From Actinoplanes sichuanensis (GTDB taxonomy: Bacteria; Actinomycetota; Actinomycetes; Mycobacteriales; Micromonosporaceae): a DNA stretch of 64,000 nucleotides. A program made the position numbers and the translations under genes. Numbering within the stretch: the first letter of the stretch is position 1; each line of letters starts with the position of its first letter. The notes under the pieces were generated by a model. That model saw only the letters and a program-made list of their open reading frames with translations, did not search any database and was not told the origin of the DNA. Shown one piece after another: positions 1-8,678 of the stretch. The stretch is from positions 806,001-870,000 of the forward strand of contig NZ_AP028461.1 of assembly GCF_033097365.1 (NCBI RefSeq), written 5' to 3'.

Positions 1-7
1 GAACACC

Positions 8-1039
8 TTGGCCCATCAGTTACGCGACATGCACGGCGCCGCCCGTGCCGTCGCCTATCTGATGCTGGCCGCCGGGCCCTACAACTTCGTGACCGGTGTC
101 CTGATGAAGCTCGGCGACCCGCTGGGCCAGGTCATCGCCCTCGCCGTCACCTCGTTCATCCTGTTCACCGTCGGCCTGATCTGCCTGCGCCGCCCGCAGG
201 CCATGCCCAGACTGTTCTGGCTGCTCGTGCCACTGATGTCGGCGGGCGTCATCACCGGGCTCAACGTGGGCACCGCGGACGCCACCATGGGTCCGCAACT
301 GTTCTACCTGTGGCCGCTGCTCTACGCCGCGATGTTCCTCAACCGCCGGATGATCGCCCTCACCGTCGTCCAGATCTCCGCCGGGCACGCGCTCACCGCC
401 TTCCAGTTCCAGGAGAGCGGACAGGCCCTGCTCGACTGGATCGCGATCACCGTGGCCATGTCGATGACCGCCGTCGTCGTCGCCGGCCTCCGCGAACGCA
501 ACGACCGGCTACGCGGCGTGCTGGAGACCCAGGCCACCTCCGACTCGCTCACCGGCGCCGCCAACCGGCGCGCCTTCGACGCCGAACTCGACCGGGCCGT
601 CGCCGACGCCGACGACCACGAACCGCTCGCGCTCATCATGATCGACGTCGACCACTTCAAGACGATCAACGACACCTGGGGCCATGCGGTCGGGGACCTC
701 GCCCTGCGTACCGTCGCCGACGCCCTCCGCGACGCCGCCGAGGACCGCCGGCACATGGTCGCCCGCCTCGGCGGCGACGAGTTCGCCGTGCTGCTGCGGG
801 CCGCGCCCTACGCGGCCGTCCGCTTCACCGAACTCGCCCGCGCCCATGTCGGCGCCACCACCGGACTACCGTGCGGCCCGCCGAGCCTCAGCATCGGCAT
901 CGCCGTGCTCCCCGACCACGCCACCGGCGCCGACGAACTTCAGAAGGTCGCCGACGCGGCCCTCTACCGGGCCAAGGAGGGTGGCCGGGGCCGCAGCATG
1001 ATGGCCCATCCACCCCAGCGACTGCCCGCCTCGGCCTGA
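8..1039 (+). CDS. Membrane-anchored GGDEF diguanylate cyclase (5' end uncertain)
   Basis: Predicted to make cyclic di-GMP from two GTP at the cytoplasmic face of the membrane. About five to six hydrophobic segments fill residues 10-160, and a GGDEF domain follows from about residue 175. The intact signature RLGGDEF lies near residue 253-259 and the metal/substrate motif DVDHFKTINDTWGH is upstream of it. The frame is open to the first base, so the TTG at 8 may not be the start; ATG at 29 is an alternative and neither has a clear Shine-Dalgarno. It is the first of three GGDEF proteins in the window. It converges on the giant minus-strand gene with a single base between the stop codons. The signal sensed by the membrane part is unknown. 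Confidence 0.85.
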   Translation: MAHQLRDMHGAARAVAYLMLAAGPYNFVTGVLMKLGDPLGQVIALAVTSFILFTVGLICLRRPQAMPRLFWLLVPLMSAGVITGLNVGTADATMGPQLFYLWPLLYAAMFLNRRMIALTVVQISAGHALTAFQFQESGQALLDWIAITVAMSMTAVVVAGLRERNDRLRGVLETQATSDSLTGAANRRAFDAELDRAVADADDHEPLALIMIDVDHFKTINDTWGHAVGDLALRTVADALRDAAEDRRHMVARLGGDEFAVLLRAAPYAAVRFTELARAHVGATTGLPCGPPSLSIGIAVLPDHATGADELQKVADAALYRAKEGGRGRSMMAHPPQRLPASA

Positions 1040-1040
1040 C

Positions 1041-4000
1041 TCACCCCGGCTGGTCACCGTCCGCGGCCGGCTTACCGCCCAGCGGGGTCAGGATCTCCGG
1101 AGACCTGCGGGGGTACGGGCCCCAACCGTCCCGCAACACGTGGATGTAGACCGCCTCCAGGCACACCCCGATGCGCTCGACCAGATCGGTGTCCTCCGGG
1201 GCGCCCAGCCGGACCGCCCGCGCGAAATGGTCCAGCGCCTCCATGTGCCGCCCCTGGTCGAAGCAGCTGCGCCCGGCGTTCTCGTGCACCACACTGCGCA
1301 CCGCCGGCGACACCTCCGCCTCCACCGCCTTCTGGAACAGCCGGTCGGCCTCCATGTAGTCACCCCGCAGTCGCAGCACGTGCGCCAGCTCCGCCTGGGC
1401 GATCACCATCGACTGCAGGTCGTGCGCCGACTCGGCGTGCGCCAGCGCCAGCCGGCTCGCCGCGGCGGCCATACCCAGCTCACCGAGCAGGCGGTACACC
1501 TCCGCGCGTACGCTCAGCAGCCCCGCCTTGACGATGTTGTCCGCCTCGTCGGTGAGCGGCCCGTCGAGCCGTTCCCCGAGCGCCCGCAGCGCGTCCCGGT
1601 TGTCGACGACCTCCCGCAGCGTCGCCCCGTCCAGCCGCCATCTGATCGCCGACAGTTCGGCCGCGGTCAGCGGCAGATGCGGAGCGAGGTCCGGCCCGCG
1701 CGGCACGTCGGACGCCGCCCGCGCACCGTTCTGCTGCTTCGGTCGGGCCGCGTCGGCTGCTCCGCCGGCCGGCTGCTCTCCGGCCGCACCGAGCTTCGCC
1801 GCGGCCTGCCCGTCGGCGCCCGCGCCGCTCCCGGCCTGCCGTCCGGTGCCCGAGTCGGTCTCGGCCTGGCGTTCGGCGCCCGCGCCGTCTCCGGCCTGCG
1901 GTTCGCCGGCCCGGTCGGTCTCGGCCCGCCGTTCAGCGGCCGTGCCGTTTCCGGTCCGCCGTTCACCGTTCGCGCCCGCGGGTCCCTCGGCCGTGGCCCG
2001 CTGTTCGCCGGCTGCCTTCGGGTGCCCGTCGGTCGTCGTCTCGCCGTCGGTCGTCGCCGACTGTCCACCGGTTGCGGTGGCCCGGCCGTCGGCGGCCTGA
2101 TGGCGGGCTTCCCCGGCCTTCCCGGCCGCGGCGGCGGCCCGGCCGTCACCCATCTCGCCACCGGCCGGCTCCGCGTCGGCGCCGGCCTTGGAGGCGTGCC
2201 GACCGGAGCCGCCCTGGACTCCCGAAGCCCCGTCGCGACCGGCGGCCGTGCCACCGGTCGCCGTGTCACTGCTCGCCGTGTCACTGCTCGCCGCTCCACC
2301 GGTCGCCGTGCCACCGGCGTCCGGCTCGCCGTCACCGGCAGCCTTCGAACCGCCGGCCTTGCTGACGAACCAGCCACCACCGAACGCCGTGTCCGCATAG
2401 CGCCGAGGCTCGGTGTCCGGCCCGGACGTCTCCAGCCGACCGATCGGCCGCAGATTGTGCAGCGTCCCGTCGGCGTCCATGTACGGCCGATCCGCCTCGA
2501 CCGGCTCCGGACGGCTCAGCGGGAACCCGATCTTCTCCCGCCCGGCCCCGGACGGGGTACCGGGCTTCGGCATCGCCACCGTGGGCCGCTCAGCCGTAGC
2601 CCCCGACCCCTCGGCCTGTCGCCCGTCACCCGGCGCGGCCCCCGAGGGCGCCCCGGAGACCGGCGTGGCTCCGATCCGCCCACCGGCCGAGCGGACGTCA
2701 CCCGCCGATGCGGGCGCGGGCGAGACGGGCGTCGGCCCGTTCCATCCGGTCGCTGCGGGACCCGTCGCCGGTGAGACCGGTGTGGGCCCGTTCCATCCGG
2801 CTTGACGTCCATCCGGCGTGGCGGCTGGGGAGACCGGTGTGGTGCCGTTCCAGCCAGGCTGCCCGGCGGGCGCACCCGAGGCAGGCGTCGCGGTTCCACC
2901 CGATCCCACCCCGTGGACCGCCGCACCGGACGCGGGCGGCGCGGATCGCGGCGTGGCACCGTTCCATCCAGCCGGTCCGGCCTGCGCACCGGCGGCTTGC
3001 GCCGGACCGGCGGGGGTAATCCCGGCCCGTCCGGTACCAGCTTGTGCCGGTCCGGTGTGGGCACCGCCCTGCGAGGTCTCGGCCTGTCCGGTACCAGCTT
3101 GTGCCGGTCCGGTGTGGGCACCGCCCTGCAAGGTCTCGGCCCGTCCGGTACCGGCCCGTCCGGCACCGGCCGTGGTGGCCGCGGTGTTGTCGGCGGCGTG
3201 TGCGCCATGCCGTGGGCCGCCCGAGGTGGGCGCCGATCCCGGCATGCCCCTGGTGGCCTGCTCGCCGGTGGGACCATCCCAGGCGGCACCCGTCGGGGAC
3301 GCCGTCTCCGGAGCCGGTCCGAACCCGTTCCACGGCCCGAACGGCACACCCGGTGCGGGCGGCGCCGAACGGGGCACGCTGGACGCGTCACCCGGACCGG
3401 CGTTGTTCCGTGCGCCACCGGCCGGCGGCGCACCCGGCGCACCGAACCCGGTCCGCGAACCCTCGGCACCGGTAGCCGGAGGCGCCGAACGCGGCGCGCT
3501 GCCACCCGGAGCCGCGGTACCGGCGGCCCCTTGCGCTCCGAAGCCGTTCCACGAGTTCGCCAGCCCACCGGGATCGTTCGAAGGCGGTGCCGATCGTGGC
3601 GCCGCACTGTTCCGCCCGTCGCCGGGCCGTCCGGCTCCCGTGCCGTTCCAGCCGTCGGCGGAACCGGCCTGGGACGCTCCTGGAGCGGCCTGCGGCTGCC
3701 CGGACACCGTCGGTCCCACACCGGAATGTGCGCCACCGGGCCCCGAAGGCGCGCCACCGGGCGCCACCCGCGGTGAACCGGGCGCCGAGTACCCGCCACC
3801 GGGCGCGGCTTGCGGGGCGCCGGGACCGGTCTGCGGGATGCCGGGACCGGTCTGCGGGGCACCGGGACCGGACTGCGGGATGCCGGGACCGGACTGCGGA
3901 GTTCCTGAGCCGGGTGGCGTCTGGCCGGGCCCGTGCGGACCGGGCGCGTTCCGGACAGCGGGCGGCCAGGCGGCCGACGGGTGCCCGGCCACGGCCGGAT

Positions 4001-4781
4001 CCCCACCCGGAATCGGCTGCACACCCGAACCCATGTCACCGGGAACCTGCGGCCGGGCCGCGGGCGGCCACGCCGTGGCCGCCGCGGGCTGACCAGCCAC
4101 GCCACCCTCGGGAGCGGGCGGCGAAACCGGTCGCGCACCGGCCGCCGGTTGAGTCGCATCCGGAACCATGGCCCACGGCCCGTCCCCCTCACTGAGGAAG
4201 ACGTGCGCGGTCCGAGGCGACCGGGCTCGCTGCTGCGGAACCCCACCCTCGCCCGGCCGCTCGAAGCCGCCGGTCACGTCGGGCCGGCCTCCACCCCAGC
4301 GGGCGTCGCCGGGAGCGCCGGGCCGTTCGAAGCCGCCGGTGACATCCGGACGTCCACCGGCTCCACCCCAGCGGGGATCGGTCGGGGCGCCGGGCCGTTC
4401 GAAGCCGCCGGTGACGTCGGGCCGTCCTCCACCCCAGCGGGCGTCGCCGGGAGCGCCGGGTCGTTCGAAGCCGCCGGTGACGTCGGGCCGTCCGCCCGGG
4501 CCGCCCCATTGTCCATCGCCGGGTGCGGCGGGTCGTTCGAAGCCGCCGGTCACATCCGGACGGGTTGCGTTGCCGGGAGCCGCGTTCCCGTCGGGGCGGT
4601 CCGTTGCGGGACCGGGCTGCGGTCCGTTCGGACCGATCACGCGCGCCGGCGGAACCGGCGCCGGAGCGGCGACGACACGCGGCGCAACCGGCGGCTCGGC
4701 CTTGATGACGCGCGGCGCGGGAGGCGGTGTCGCAGCGCTGACAACCTTCGGCGGTACGGGCGCCTCAGCCCTCCGGACCAC
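1041..4781 (-). CDS. C-terminal part of a giant Pro/Ala/Gly-rich protein with a TPR-like C-terminal domain
   Basis: About 1,000 residues of low-complexity Pro/Gly/Ala/Thr-rich sequence are followed by a folded alpha-helical domain in the last ~220 residues. Its paired helices (for example SVRAEVYRLLGELGMAAAA and AELAHVLRLRGDYMEADRLF) look like tetratricopeptide repeats, a protein-protein interaction fold. The low-complexity part has five RPDVTGGFERP repeats near its start and many AxPRSAPPA and WNGxTPVSPA motifs. The only start available is GTG at 4781, with no Shine-Dalgarno before it, and the same frame meets a stop at 4824-4826. The preceding reading frame (ending 4637) overlaps it one base out of phase. 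I infer that both are one gene of about 2,220 codons, joined by a -1 frameshift or broken by an indel. Function unknown. Confidence 0.7.
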   Translation of the reverse strand: MVRRAEAPVPPKVVSAATPPPAPRVIKAEPPVAPRVVAAPAPVPPARVIGPNGPQPGPATDRPDGNAAPGNATRPDVTGGFERPAAPGDGQWGGPGGRPDVTGGFERPGAPGDARWGGGRPDVTGGFERPGAPTDPRWGGAGGRPDVTGGFERPGAPGDARWGGGRPDVTGGFERPGEGGVPQQRARSPRTAHVFLSEGDGPWAMVPDATQPAAGARPVSPPAPEGGVAGQPAAATAWPPAARPQVPGDMGSGVQPIPGGDPAVAGHPSAAWPPAVRNAPGPHGPGQTPPGSGTPQSGPGIPQSGPGAPQTGPGIPQTGPGAPQAAPGGGYSAPGSPRVAPGGAPSGPGGAHSGVGPTVSGQPQAAPGASQAGSADGWNGTGAGRPGDGRNSAAPRSAPPSNDPGGLANSWNGFGAQGAAGTAAPGGSAPRSAPPATGAEGSRTGFGAPGAPPAGGARNNAGPGDASSVPRSAPPAPGVPFGPWNGFGPAPETASPTGAAWDGPTGEQATRGMPGSAPTSGGPRHGAHAADNTAATTAGAGRAGTGRAETLQGGAHTGPAQAGTGQAETSQGGAHTGPAQAGTGRAGITPAGPAQAAGAQAGPAGWNGATPRSAPPASGAAVHGVGSGGTATPASGAPAGQPGWNGTTPVSPAATPDGRQAGWNGPTPVSPATGPAATGWNGPTPVSPAPASAGDVRSAGGRIGATPVSGAPSGAAPGDGRQAEGSGATAERPTVAMPKPGTPSGAGREKIGFPLSRPEPVEADRPYMDADGTLHNLRPIGRLETSGPDTEPRRYADTAFGGGWFVSKAGGSKAAGDGEPDAGGTATGGAASSDTASSDTATGGTAAGRDGASGVQGGSGRHASKAGADAEPAGGEMGDGRAAAAAGKAGEARHQAADGRATATGGQSATTDGETTTDGHPKAAGEQRATAEGPAGANGERRTGNGTAAERRAETDRAGEPQAGDGAGAERQAETDSGTGRQAGSGAGADGQAAAKLGAAGEQPAGGAADAARPKQQNGARAASDVPRGPDLAPHLPLTAAELSAIRWRLDGATLREVVDNRDALRALGERLDGPLTDEADNIVKAGLLSVRAEVYRLLGELGMAAAASRLALAHAESAHDLQSMVIAQAELAHVLRLRGDYMEADRLFQKAVEAEVSPAVRSVVHENAGRSCFDQGRHMEALDHFARAVRLGAPEDTDLVERIGVCLEAVYIHVLRDGWGPYPRRSPEILTPLGGKPAADGDQPG
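3031..3150 (-). repeat. 57-bp in-frame tandem repeat (about two copies)
   Basis: A 57-bp unit starting ggtaccagcttgtgccggtc is repeated about twice almost without change. It encodes 19-residue units containing GGAHTGPAQAGTG in the low-complexity part of the giant protein. Near-identity at third codon positions indicates recent expansion. Confidence 0.75.
4253..4562 (-). repeat. Five RPDVTGGFERP-coding repeats (66-72 bp period)
   Basis: Five copies of a unit coding RPDVTGGFERP are separated by variable Gly/Pro/Ala/Trp linkers (GAPGDARWGG and variants). The core is conserved at DNA level as well as in protein. The repeats lie just after the frameshift point in the giant gene. Confidence 0.8.
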
Positions 4782-7702
4782 CCGGGGCCCGTTGTCGGCG
4801 CCGGGGAAGCCGGCCCGTTCCCATCAGACGGATCCGGTGCGGCGCCGCCGTTCGTGCCTTGACCTGCTCCCGGACCCCGGCCATCCCGGCTGCTGAGATC
4901 CACGGTCGGCTCAGCGGGCGTGTCCGCGGCCGGGCCCCGCTGTCCGGGCACGAGCCGCGCGACAGCCGAACGCCAGCCCCCGCGCCGCTCCGAACCCTTC
5001 CGCTCAGCCTTGCCGGAAGCCTCCCGCCCAGCGCTTTCCGTGTCACCCTGACCGGGAACGGCCTTGCCACCGACCACCGGCGGCGCAACCGGCCGACCAG
5101 CCGACCCGTCGGCCCCATACTCCGTGGCACCGGGCGGAGTAGCCCAGCCGGCCGCCGTGTCCGGCTGCGGCGCGGTCCAGTCACCCTGCCCCGGGGTGGC
5201 GCCCTGCCCTTGGGTGGTCCAGTCACCCTGGCCCTGCGGGGCTCCGCTGCCGGCGCCGCCCTGCGGCCGCTGTCCTGCGGAGGCCTGCCCACCCGGACCG
5301 GTGTTCCGATACTCGCCCTGCGCGGCGTTCGCCGCAGCCGGCCGCTCCGGGGCGGTGCCCCAGGGGTCTGTCGCGCCACGCGGGTCCCCGGTGTTCCCGA
5401 GTCCGGCGTGACCACCCGAGGCCTCCGGCGCGCCGCGACCGTCGGCGGCACCGGCCAACTCGGTCGGAACCGTCGGCGCCTCGGTCTCCGGCATACCGCG
5501 CCGGTCGGGGGCGCTTCCACGCCCGGCCTGGTCACCCGTGGTCTGCGGCGTGTCCCGGTATCCACCGGCGCTGCCACGCCCGGTTTGCCCGCTCGTGGCC
5601 GGCGACGTGTCGCCGGCGCTTCCCCGTCCGGTCTGACCGGCCGCCGGCTGCGGTGTGTCGCGGCGCTCGTCGGCATTCCCCTGGCCGGCCGGGGGAACCG
5701 GTGTGTCGCGGCGGTCGGCGGCGTTTCCGCGACCGGGCTCGGTCTGACCCGGGACAGCACGGTCGGAGCCGGTCTGACCCGGGACAGCGCGGTCGGAGCC
5801 GGTCTGACCCGGAACAGCGCGGTCGGACCCGGTCTCGGCCTGGCCGGGGAGGTCCGCGGGCGTGACGGTGCGGCCGGTGGCGGCCCGGCCGGGGAGGTCT
5901 CCGGCCAGGATGTCGGCGCCGTCCGGGCGGACGGCGGCACGGTCGTCGGGTGCGGTCGGGCGGCGTTCGGCCTGGTCGCGGGCTACCGGCTCGGCCGGGG
6001 CACGGGTGTCCCCGGCTGCGGGCAGGGCCGGTTCGCGGCGCTGGTCCTGGCGGTAGCGGTCGTCGCCCGTACCGAAGACCTGGTCGAAATCGTCCGAACC
6101 GGAGGCCGGGACCTGCGCGCGTCCGGTGACCGCCTGGTCGTCGCGTCGTGCCGGACCGGACCGCCGGGCGTCCTCGTCGCGTCGCGGACGTCGCCCGCCG
6201 GGCGGGCGGATCGGGCCGAAGTCGTCGTCCTCCCATGTCTCGCCGCCGCGGCCGGGACGGGCCTGACGGTCGCGGGAACGGTTGGTGTCCTCCCAGTATT
6301 CGTCGGCGCCCAGTTCGATGGTGCGGCCGCTGCCGGGCCGGTCGCCGTCGCGTTCGATGTGGCCCTCGTCGTCCCACATCTCGTCGGCGCGGATCTCCAT
6401 GGCCCGCCGGCCACGGCCACGACGGTCGTCGCGAGGATCCCGCCGGTCGTCACCGGCCAGCGGGTCACGGGAATCTCCCGACTGCACGCGGAGATCGTCC
6501 CGGGTGTTCCGGCCGTCGCGCGGGTCACGCAGCTCACCACGCTGGTCGCGAAGGTCCCGGGAGTCGCCACGCTGGTCGCGGACGTCGCCACGCGGGTCGC
6601 GGGAGTCGCTGCGCGGATCACGCACGTCACCGCGGCCGTCGAGCAGATCGCGCTGGTCGCGGGAGTCGCCGCGCGGGTCGCGGAGGTCGCCGCGTGGGTC
6701 GCGGGCCTCGCCGCGGGCGCCGCGTTGGTCGCGGAGATCGCGGGAGCCGCTGCGCGGGTCGCGGAAATCGTCGCGCTGGTCGCCGGGTTGCGCGCGGAGA
6801 TCGTCCCGGACGTTCCGGCCGTCGCGCGGGTCGCGGACGTCACCACGTGGATCGCGGAGATCGCGGGAGTCGCTGCGCGGGTCGCGGACGTCACCGCGCG
6901 GGTCGCGGGCGTCACGCGGGTCGCGGGACTGGCCGCGAAGGTCACGGGGATCACGCAGGTCACCGCGCGAATCACGGGAATCGCGCCCATCACGCAGATC
7001 ACCGCGTGAATCGCGTACCTCGCGGTCGTCCCGCAGGTCCCGTGGAGCGCGCGGGTCACGGGAGTCGCGGGGGTTGCGCAGGTCACGGGAATCACGCACG
7101 TCGCTGCGCTTGGAAGGCCGCCGCTCCCGGTCGTCCCAGCGCCCGTCCCGGTCGTCCCGGCGGGCCGGCGTGCCGTCCCGACGGTCGTCCCAGCCGCGTC
7201 CCGGGTCGTCGGAGCGACGGCGGGGTGGCGCGTCGTCCCGGTAGCGGGAGGACGGTCCGTAGCCGCGTTCGTCGTCACGGCGCTCGTCGGCCGTACGCTC
7301 ATAGCGGTTGTCTCCGCCGCGACGCTGGGCCGCGCCGCCTCGCCGGAGCTCCGGGCGGGCCGCGGGGTCGACGATCGGAAAGTCGGGTTTGTCGAAGTCG
7401 ACGCCGAGTTCGGGCCGGTTGAAGTCGACGTCGTCGAAGTCGTCGCCGACCAGGTTGTCGACGGACGTGTCGATCGGTTCGAAGTCGGGGTCGTCGAGCC
7501 AGGAGGGCCGTTCGGAGTCGAAGGCCGCCTGCTTCTGGCGGAGGGTGCCGTCCTCGGGCGCGCCCGCGCGACGGCGGGTGGGCATGACCGGGTCCGGAGT
7601 GGTGCGTTTGGTGTAGTGCTTCTCCTGTTTGACCGCGGAGCTGGGCATGAAGGAGTACTCGTCGTACTCGTCCTCCCAGTACTCGTCGTCTTCGAAGCTC
7701 AT
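4637..7702 (-). CDS. N-terminal part of the giant low-complexity protein (acidic head, Arg/Asp repeats)
   Basis: The ATG at 7702 opens a very acidic head (MSFEDDEYWEDEYDEYSF) followed by a non-repetitive segment to about residue 120. Roughly 250 residues made almost only of R, D, P, G, S and L follow (RDPRGDVRDxRD-like units, residues ~190-420). A Gln/Gly/Thr-rich region with three 10-residue GQTGSDRAVP units comes next. After about residue 973 the frame turns into an Arg-rich string typical of an out-of-phase reading, while the overlapping frame ending at 1041 takes up plausible protein sequence. The true product therefore probably continues there. No signal peptide or membrane segment is seen, so it should be cytoplasmic. 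Alternating charge and disorder suggest a scaffold or condensate-forming protein; this is inference only. Confidence 0.7.
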   Translation of the reverse strand: MSFEDDEYWEDEYDEYSFMPSSAVKQEKHYTKRTTPDPVMPTRRRAGAPEDGTLRQKQAAFDSERPSWLDDPDFEPIDTSVDNLVGDDFDDVDFNRPELGVDFDKPDFPIVDPAARPELRRGGAAQRRGGDNRYERTADERRDDERGYGPSSRYRDDAPPRRRSDDPGRGWDDRRDGTPARRDDRDGRWDDRERRPSKRSDVRDSRDLRNPRDSRDPRAPRDLRDDREVRDSRGDLRDGRDSRDSRGDLRDPRDLRGQSRDPRDARDPRGDVRDPRSDSRDLRDPRGDVRDPRDGRNVRDDLRAQPGDQRDDFRDPRSGSRDLRDQRGARGEARDPRGDLRDPRGDSRDQRDLLDGRGDVRDPRSDSRDPRGDVRDQRGDSRDLRDQRGELRDPRDGRNTRDDLRVQSGDSRDPLAGDDRRDPRDDRRGRGRRAMEIRADEMWDDEGHIERDGDRPGSGRTIELGADEYWEDTNRSRDRQARPGRGGETWEDDDFGPIRPPGGRRPRRDEDARRSGPARRDDQAVTGRAQVPASGSDDFDQVFGTGDDRYRQDQRREPALPAAGDTRAPAEPVARDQAERRPTAPDDRAAVRPDGADILAGDLPGRAATGRTVTPADLPGQAETGSDRAVPGQTGSDRAVPGQTGSDRAVPGQTEPGRGNAADRRDTPVPPAGQGNADERRDTPQPAAGQTGRGSAGDTSPATSGQTGRGSAGGYRDTPQTTGDQAGRGSAPDRRGMPETEAPTVPTELAGAADGRGAPEASGGHAGLGNTGDPRGATDPWGTAPERPAAANAAQGEYRNTGPGGQASAGQRPQGGAGSGAPQGQGDWTTQGQGATPGQGDWTAPQPDTAAGWATPPGATEYGADGSAGRPVAPPVVGGKAVPGQGDTESAGREASGKAERKGSERRGGWRSAVARLVPGQRGPAADTPAEPTVDLSSRDGRGPGAGQGTNGGAAPDPSDGNGPASPAPTTGPGWSGGLRRPYRRRLSALRHRLPRRASSRPSRRLRRVSSPLRRRFRRRA
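4784..4790 (-). other. Candidate -1 frameshift site or indel (GGGCCCC)
   Basis: Read on the minus strand in the upstream frame, the codons are ACG GGC CCC GGG. The heptamer G-GGC-CCC has the X-XXY-YYZ form of a -1 slippery site. Slipping back one base moves the ribosome into the frame that runs to 1041. The other frame is closed at 4824-4826, so the change of phase must fall between there and 4637, and protein-like sequence switches frame at this point. A miscounted homopolymer base in the assembly would look the same. Confidence 0.5.
5740..5836 (-). repeat. 30-bp in-frame tandem repeat, three copies
   Basis: A 30-bp unit is repeated three times with one or two base differences. It encodes GQTGSDRAVP in the N-terminal part of the giant protein. 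Confidence 0.8.
6440..7130 (-). repeat. Long Arg/Asp low-complexity repeat tract
   Basis: About 690 bp of degenerate short repeats built on cgcgggtcgcg and related words code for RDxRD/RDPRGD strings. The unit length varies (6-12 residues), so it is a degenerate array rather than a strict tandem repeat. The opposite strand also stays open here because of the biased composition. Confidence 0.75.
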
Positions 7703-8457
7703 GACGCGGCCCCGAATCGGCCGGTGAAGGACCCAACGCCCCTACGCCGCATCCGTGCCACCGTCCTCACGCTGTACCACCTCCGCACCCCGGTGCCGCC
7801 CCCTGCGTCCCGCGATCAATACCTGCCACGTGGTGGATGTGGAAGGTTAACCACGGATTTGCGCAGTGCGCCACCGCCCTGCGGGTCCCCGTCATCGGCC
7901 TCACGGACGGCCCGTGAGGGTGGATCGCATCGGCGCCGCAGCTCGCCGATGGAGCGCGATCATCGGGGTATACGTCCTGCGGGCGGTCCTGGTTCAACGG
8001 GTTGAGCAGTCACTATGACAGTGCTCCGGAGGCGGTTCCGGCCGGGGTCCGGGCGTTGCCCTGATCAACGGCGTTCGCTGCCTCGAGGTGACGGTCCCGA
8101 TGTCGACTTAAGGACTTTTTAAGTTTCTCTTCAGGAGAACCACGGACTAGCGGGTGACCCTGAACAGGTGACAGCCTGTATCGGAACCCGCGTGAACGAG
8201 AGGTGTCGCAAGCGTGTCCGGCGGGTGGCGAAGGACACGCTCCGTGGTCGCGGATCATGGACCGGTGATCTGTCACGGTGGATGTGCACCCCGCTGAGGC
8301 CGACGAAGTCCCAGCGGGTTCATTGCGGCCCCGACTACCCGGCCCCCGGCCGCCGCCCCCCGGTTACATGGCGGCCGTTTCGTGCCCGAGACGTTCCGCT
8401 GAGACGACGCCCCCTCGTCTTCTCGCGGTTGGCGGTTCTTGGCACGGGGTCGGGTCG

Positions 8458-8496
8458 GGAGGCGGCGGCGGGAGCCCATCTTCCGCCGCCGTCCTC
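8458..8496. repeat. Inverted repeat, hairpin 1
   Basis: The arm GGAGGCGGCGGCGG pairs with CCGCCGCCGTCCTC across a short loop (GGAGCCCATCTT region), with one bulged base. It is the first of two similar hairpins 180 bp apart. There is no T-run, so it does not look like a simple terminator. Confidence 0.65.
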
Positions 8497-8637
8497 ACCG
8501 GTTCGCGTTGGAGCCACCCGGCTCGGCGGCCACCGCCCCCCAGCAAGGTGGCCGTGCTGTGCCCGAAACACCCCCGCGGGGAGGAGCCCCCTCGAATCCC
8601 TCGCGGTGTGCGTCACCGGGCACCCCGAGCCGGGCCC

Positions 8638-8678
8638 GGAGGCGGCGGCGGAATCCTGTCATTCCGCCGCCGTCCTCC
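8638..8678. repeat. Inverted repeat, hairpin 2
   Basis: GGAGGCGGCGGCGGAAT pairs with ATTCCGCCGCCGTCCTCC around the six-base loop CCTGTC, with a single bulge. It directly abuts the 19-bp repeat array, whose first copy overlaps the right arm. Confidence 0.8.

Larger units (their letters stand above)
8325..8678. repeat. Diverged tandem duplication (~175 bp x 2), each copy ending in a hairpin
   Basis: Segments at about 8325-8500 and 8505-8678 align along their length. Both contain ACCCGGC, CCGCCCCCC, GGCCGT with TGTGCCCGA or CGTGCCCGA, CCCCCTCG and TCGCGGT. Both end in a GGAGGCGGCGGCGG ... CCGCCGCCGTCCTC inverted repeat. The two hairpin starts (8458 and 8638) are 180 bp apart. No protein frame is shared by both copies. 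Confidence 0.6.

Noticed and set aside
7767..7997. 76-residue minus-strand open frame upstream of the giant gene
   Set aside because: No ribosome site, no family resemblance and no sign of coding bias; treated as intergenic.
8105..8135. AT-rich patch as an attachment site or sign of horizontal transfer
   Set aside because: Too short, no integrase, tRNA or direct repeats nearby; it may simply be a promoter region.
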